Source of the DNA: Streptomyces luomodiensis
GTDB lineage: Bacteria > Actinomycetota > Actinomycetes > Streptomycetales > Streptomycetaceae
Direction of reading: 5' to 3'
Assembly (NCBI RefSeq): GCF_031679605.1
Contig: NZ_CP117522.1
Span: 7,440,001-7,504,000 of the forward strand
Length of the DNA stretch: 64,000 bases
This document shows, piece after piece, positions 60,725 to 64,000 of this stretch. Positions within the stretch are counted from its first letter, which is position 1. Every line of letters begins with the position of its first letter. Position numbers and translations under genes: made by a program. The notes under the pieces were generated by a model. The model was not told where the DNA came from. It searched no databases and saw only the letters and a program-made list of their open reading frames with translations.

Positions 60725-63280
60725 GTGGGCGGCACCACCGGGGCCACCGTGCCGAAGCGGCGAGAGGGCCACGAGCGGGCCGGGGCGTGCGAACCGGCGG
60801 GCCCTCCCGCCCACGCCACCGACGAGAGGCCTGGGGAAGCCGGGGCGGGCCCTCCACCGCCGCCGGTGCCGGTGGCGGTGGAGGCGGGCGACGCCGCCCC
60901 GGCCCCCCTCCCGCTCAGCCCGGCCCGGGTGTGGATGGTCTTCGTCGCGCTGATGCTCGCGCTGCTGCTCGCGGCACTCGAACAGACCATCGTCGCCACC
61001 GCCCTCCCCGAGGTGGTCGGTGAACTCCACGGCCTGGACAAGATGTCCTGGACCGTCACCTCCTACCTCCTCGCGGTCACCGTCGTGCTGCCGCTCTACG
61101 GCAAGCTCGGCGATCTCATCGGCCGTAAGAGCGTCTTCCTCTTCGCGATCGTCGTCTTCGTCGCCGGGTCCGCGCTCGCGGGCTGGTCACGCACGATGGA
61201 CGAGCTGATCGCCTTCCGCGCCGTCCAGGGCGTGGGCGCCGGCGGTCTGATGATCGGGGTCCAGGCGATCATGGCGGACATCGTTCCTCCCCGGGAACGC
61301 GGCCGCTATATGGGGCTCATCGGCGCCGCGTTCGGCCTCGCCTCGGTGGCCGGGCCGCTGCTCGGCGGGTTCTTCACCGACCATGTCTCCTGGCGCTGGT
61401 GCTTCTACGTCAACGTCCCCTTCGGGCTGGTCACCCTCGCCGTCGTGGCCGCCGTCCTCAAGGTGCCGGAGCCGGCCCGCCGGGCGCGCTTCGACGTTCT
61501 GGGCGCGCTGTTCCTGTCGGTGTTCTCCACCTGCGCGGTGCTGCTGACGAGTTGGGGCGGCACGGAGTACGCATGGGGCTCCCGCGTCATCCTCGGGCTC
61601 GCCCTGGGCGCGGCGGTCGCGGCGGTCCTCTTCGTCGTCGTGGAGTGCGTCGTCCCCGAACCGATCATCCCCATGCGGCTGTTCCGCGACTCGGTCTTCT
61701 GCGTCAGCGGACTGATCGGCGCCGTCGTCGGCGTCGCCCTCTTCGGCGCCGCCAGCTATCTGCCGACCTTCCTCCAGATGGTCGACGGCGTCTCGGCCAC
61801 CGAGTCGGGGCTGCTGATGGTGCCCATGATGGGCGGCATGGTGCTGGCCTCCGTCCTCTCCGGCTACCTCATCAGCACCACGGGCCGCTACAAGCTCTTC
61901 CCGATCCTCGGCGGGCTGATCTCCGCCATCGGCATGTGGCTGCTCTCCCGGCTCGAGGAGGACACCTCCCGCCAGGACTACAGCCTGTGGATGGGCGTCC
62001 TCGGGCTCGGCATCGGGCTCGTCCTGCCGGTGCTCATCCTCGCCGTGCAGAACTCCGTGCCCGTCGCCGACCTCGGCTCGGCCACCAGCGCCAACAACTA
62101 CTTCCGGCAGATCGGCGGCAGCGTCGGCGCGGCCGTGTTCGGCACGCTCTTCGCGAACCGGCTCGCCGACCGCCTGAGGGTCGACCTGCCCTCCGGGGCG
62201 GCGAACGGGCACGGCGGCGACGGCTCCGGTCTGCCCGATCCCGACTCGGTCACCCCGCAGATGGTGCACGCGCTGCCGGGCGCCCTGCGCGACGGCTACA
62301 TCGCGGCGTACGCCCACGCCATGCCGCGGATCTTCCTCTATCTCGTGCCGGTGCTCGTCCTGGGCTTCCTGCTCGCCTTCCTGCTGAAGGAGAAACCTCT
62401 GGTGTCCCACACCGACTACGCCGTCCAGCAAGACCCGCATGACCTGCGAGAGCCGGTGGTGCCGGCCGCGCGCACCGGCGCCGGGCCCCGGCACGCCGGG
62501 TCCGCCGCGCCGCCGCCCGCCGCGGGCGTCCCGGTGTGCGGCACGGTCCAGCACCACGACGGCACCTCGGTCCCCCGGGCCGCCCTGACCCTCATCGACG
62601 TCGGCGGCCGCCAGATCGGGCGCGGCGCCACCGGGGAGGACGGGCGGTACGCGCTGAGCACGCCCGGCGCCGGGTCCTACGTGCTGATCGCGGCGGCCGG
62701 CGGCCACCAGCCGCGCGCGGTCAGCGTCACCGTCGGGGACCGGCCGGTCGAGCTGGACGTGGTCCTCGGCGGCGCGGGGCGGCTCGCCGGTGCCGTCCTT
62801 ACGGCCGACGGCACGCCCGTAAGGGAGGCGACCGTCACCCTGACCGATGTGCGCGGCGAGGTCGTCGCGGCCACCCGCAGCGGGCGCGAAGGCGGTTATG
62901 TGATGGACGAGTTGGTGGCGGGTGAGTACACTCTCGCCGCCAGCGCCCCCGCGTTCCGCCCCGCCGCCCTCCCCGTCACCGTCCAGGCCGCGCGCGAGAC
63001 CCGGCAGGACGTCGAACTGGCCGGTGGCGCGGTTCTGCGCGGGGTCGTCCGGGCCACCGGCGGCCGGGTGGTGGAGGACGCCCGGGTCACGCTGCTGGAC
63101 GCGGCCGGCAATGTGGTCGACACGGCGACGACGGGCCCGGACGGCGCGTTCCGCTTCATCGACCTGTCGGCGGGCGAGTACACGGTCATCGCGGCGGGCT
63201 ACCCGCCGGTGGCGACGGTCCTCCAGGTCGCGGGCGGCGGCCGTACGGAGCGCGATCTGCAACTGGGCTACGAGGACTAG
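60725..63280 (+). CDS. MFS transporter with three C-terminal Cna_B/CarboxypepD-reg repeats
   Basis: An 851-aa DHA2-type exporter with a ~60-residue Pro/Arg-rich cytoplasmic N-terminus, 14 predicted helices (about residues 68-545; motif [12 protein letters not shown], motif C-like [12 protein letters not shown]) and then a 290-residue tail of three ~83-residue beta-repeats: about 597-680, 683-765 and 768-850 ([28 protein letters not shown] patterns). GTG 60725 has GAGGGGAGAAGG upstream. Such repeats usually bind surface ligands or give rigid extracellular stalks; an intramembrane transporter carrying them is unusual but seen in Streptomyces. Substrate unknown. Followed by a strong terminator. 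Confidence 0.9.
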   Translation: MGGTTGATVPKRREGHERAGACEPAGPPAHATDERPGEAGAGPPPPPVPVAVEAGDAAPAPLPLSPARVWMVFVALMLALLLAALEQTIVATALPEVVGELHGLDKMSWTVTSYLLAVTVVLPLYGKLGDLIGRKSVFLFAIVVFVAGSALAGWSRTMDELIAFRAVQGVGAGGLMIGVQAIMADIVPPRERGRYMGLIGAAFGLASVAGPLLGGFFTDHVSWRWCFYVNVPFGLVTLAVVAAVLKVPEPARRARFDVLGALFLSVFSTCAVLLTSWGGTEYAWGSRVILGLALGAAVAAVLFVVVECVVPEPIIPMRLFRDSVFCVSGLIGAVVGVALFGAASYLPTFLQMVDGVSATESGLLMVPMMGGMVLASVLSGYLISTTGRYKLFPILGGLISAIGMWLLSRLEEDTSRQDYSLWMGVLGLGIGLVLPVLILAVQNSVPVADLGSATSANNYFRQIGGSVGAAVFGTLFANRLADRLRVDLPSGAANGHGGDGSGLPDPDSVTPQMVHALPGALRDGYIAAYAHAMPRIFLYLVPVLVLGFLLAFLLKEKPLVSHTDYAVQQDPHDLREPVVPAARTGAGPRHAGSAAPPPAAGVPVCGTVQHHDGTSVPRAALTLIDVGGRQIGRGATGEDGRYALSTPGAGSYVLIAAAGGHQPRAVSVTVGDRPVELDVVLGGAGRLAGAVLTADGTPVREATVTLTDVRGEVVAATRSGREGGYVMDELVAGEYTLAASAPAFRPAALPVTVQAARETRQDVELAGGAVLRGVVRATGGRVVEDARVTLLDAAGNVVDTATTGPDGAFRFIDLSAGEYTVIAAGYPPVATVLQVAGGGRTERDLQLGYED

Positions 63281-63285
63281 ACCTC

Positions 63286-63322
63286 GAGCCGGGAGGCGTA
63301 CCGAAACGGCGCCTCCCGGCTC
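63286..63322. terminator. 13-bp hairpin terminator after the MFS gene
   Basis: GAGCCGGGAGGCG at 63286-63298 is perfectly complementary to CGCCTCCCGGCTC at 63310-63322, loop 11 nt, beginning 5 bases after the stop codon. Confidence 0.85.
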
Positions 63323-63443
63323 AAGGCCCCCGCACGCACGCGCACATGACACCTATTCGGGTATTGCCTCCCGTCGGCGCCCGCAACAGCCGTACCGTGG
63401 GTAGCACTGTCGCAGATCTTGCGTGCGAAGGAGTCTTCCGCCT

Positions 63444-64000
63444 ATGGAGTACGGCACGTCGCGCTGCGGCGACGGCCGGGGCGAGCCGCCCGCGGTGCCT
63501 AAGCAGCGCACGGGTGTCCACGGGAGGATGCCGCTCGCGGTCGTCGTCATCGACGCCGACGGACTCGTCACGCACTGGAGTTCCGGGGCGCGCAGGCTCT
63601 TCGGACCCGCCCGCGAACAGGCCGTCGGCGCTCCCGCCGTCGATCTGATGCCGGTCTCCGGCGCGTTGCGCGGCGCACAGGTGCGCACCGACGCGACGGG
63701 CCGCCCCGAGCTCGACGACTCGCGGCTCGGCACCGCGTCCTACCCCACCGCGGGGCGGGCCCGTATGGCGGACCCGGACCATGGCCAGGCCGACGTCCTG
63801 TGGTGGGCGTACCCCCTGGTGGGTCCCGGACCGGAGCGGCTGCTGGTGCTGGCGGCGGACGCCAAGGGGGTGGGCGGCGGCGCGCTGGGGCAGGACGAGC
63901 GGATCGCACCGGTGTTCGCGCTGCACACCGAGTTCCCCGGCGCCGAGCGGTTGGCCGACCGGCTGCCGGACATCCTGCCCAACATGGGTCCGGCCACGGC
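63444..64000 (+). CDS. PAS-domain protein, probably SpoIIE/RsbU-type phosphatase, truncated by window end
   Basis: The open frame runs from ATG 63444 (AAGGAG upstream) to the window end without a stop, 185 codons. The visible region is a PAS-like sensor: PLAVVVIDADGLVTHWSSGA, RRLFGPAREQAVGAPAVDLM. In Streptomyces this N-terminus commonly precedes GAF and PP2C/SpoIIE phosphatase domains controlling anti-sigma pathways, but those parts are outside the window, so the call is tentative. Confidence 0.6.
   Translation, partial: MEYGTSRCGDGRGEPPAVPKQRTGVHGRMPLAVVVIDADGLVTHWSSGARRLFGPAREQAVGAPAVDLMPVSGALRGAQVRTDATGRPELDDSRLGTASYPTAGRARMADPDHGQADVLWWAYPLVGPGPERLLVLAADAKGVGGGALGQDERIAPVFALHTEFPGAERLADRLPDILPNMGPAT

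Noticed and set aside
1..64000. CRISPR array, tRNA, rRNA, prophage or IS element
   Set aside because: No regularly spaced repeats with unique spacers, no cloverleaf, no transposase/integrase/structural phage motif was seen.

Overview
The window is chromosomal DNA from a high-GC actinomycete, almost certainly a Streptomyces. Support comes from GC-rich third codon positions, many GTG and a few TTG starts, ATGA/GTGA start-stop overlaps, Ala/Gly/Pro-rich linkers, an F420-type LLM oxidoreductase, a complete ethylmalonyl-CoA gene set and divergent TetR/MarR regulator-transporter pairs. I see no rRNA, tRNA, transposase, integrase or CRISPR array. About 53 protein genes cover most of the sequence.

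Region 0.2-8 kb is housekeeping and small-metabolite genes: a ROK sugar kinase with a small membrane partner, a fused PcaD-PcaC (PcaL) protein, an MBL-fold hydrolase, exonuclease III, a secreted SGNH/GDSL hydrolase, a small conserved protein and a single-domain globin. From 8.1-11.3 kb lies a glutamate-type polar amino acid ABC transporter (ATPase, lipoprotein, two permeases). From 11.3-21.3 kb: a secreted CocE/NonD-type hydrolase, a TetR-DUF6204 pair divergent from a DrrAB-type exporter, a membrane-anchored unknown, gamma-glutamyltransferase, a Cys-less isochorismatase-family protein and a MarR-MFS pair with a large palindromic operator. From 21.4-24.1 kb: a Gly/Ala-rich repeat protein and a 0.6-kb intergenic region bounded by inverted repeats. 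From 24.2-28.8 kb: a hydantoin/dihydropyrimidine catabolic operon. From 29-32.3 kb: an inositol-phosphatase-family enzyme, an FAD oxidoreductase and a second-type HemC.

The most interesting region is 32.3-40.7 kb, a four-gene minus-strand operon: a Trypco1-like small protein, a trypsin-like protease fused to a VMAP-type C-terminal domain, a MoxR AAA+ ATPase, and a 1492-residue protein joining a vWA-like (SAV_2336-type) module, two zinc ribbons, a pseudokinase and a degenerate MinD/ParA-like ATPase. This has the architecture of the computationally predicted VMAP ternary conflict (immunity or regulated cell death) systems. Its last component is unusually elaborate.

Region 40.8-48.3 kb holds alkylation-damage repair (Ada-AlkA and Ogt), a sirtuin beside an ADP-ribosylglycohydrolase, glycerate kinase, and the phosphatidylserine decarboxylase/synthase pair psd-pssA. 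Region 48.4-57.7 kb is the ethylmalonyl-CoA pathway: ccr, meaA (ethylmalonyl-CoA mutase), a CoA-ester lyase, a MaoC hydratase and an acyl-CoA dehydrogenase in one tightly overlapped operon. A TetR regulator and a duplicated 3-hydroxyacyl-CoA dehydrogenase lie upstream. The pathway turns acetyl-CoA/crotonyl-CoA into ethylmalonyl-CoA, methylsuccinyl-CoA, mesaconyl-CoA and C2/C3 units, and also supplies polyketide extender units. The window ends with a HEAT-repeat protein, a radical-SAM protein, an SRPBCC protein, an MFS exporter carrying three Cna_B-like repeats, and the start of a PAS-domain signalling protein cut by the window edge.
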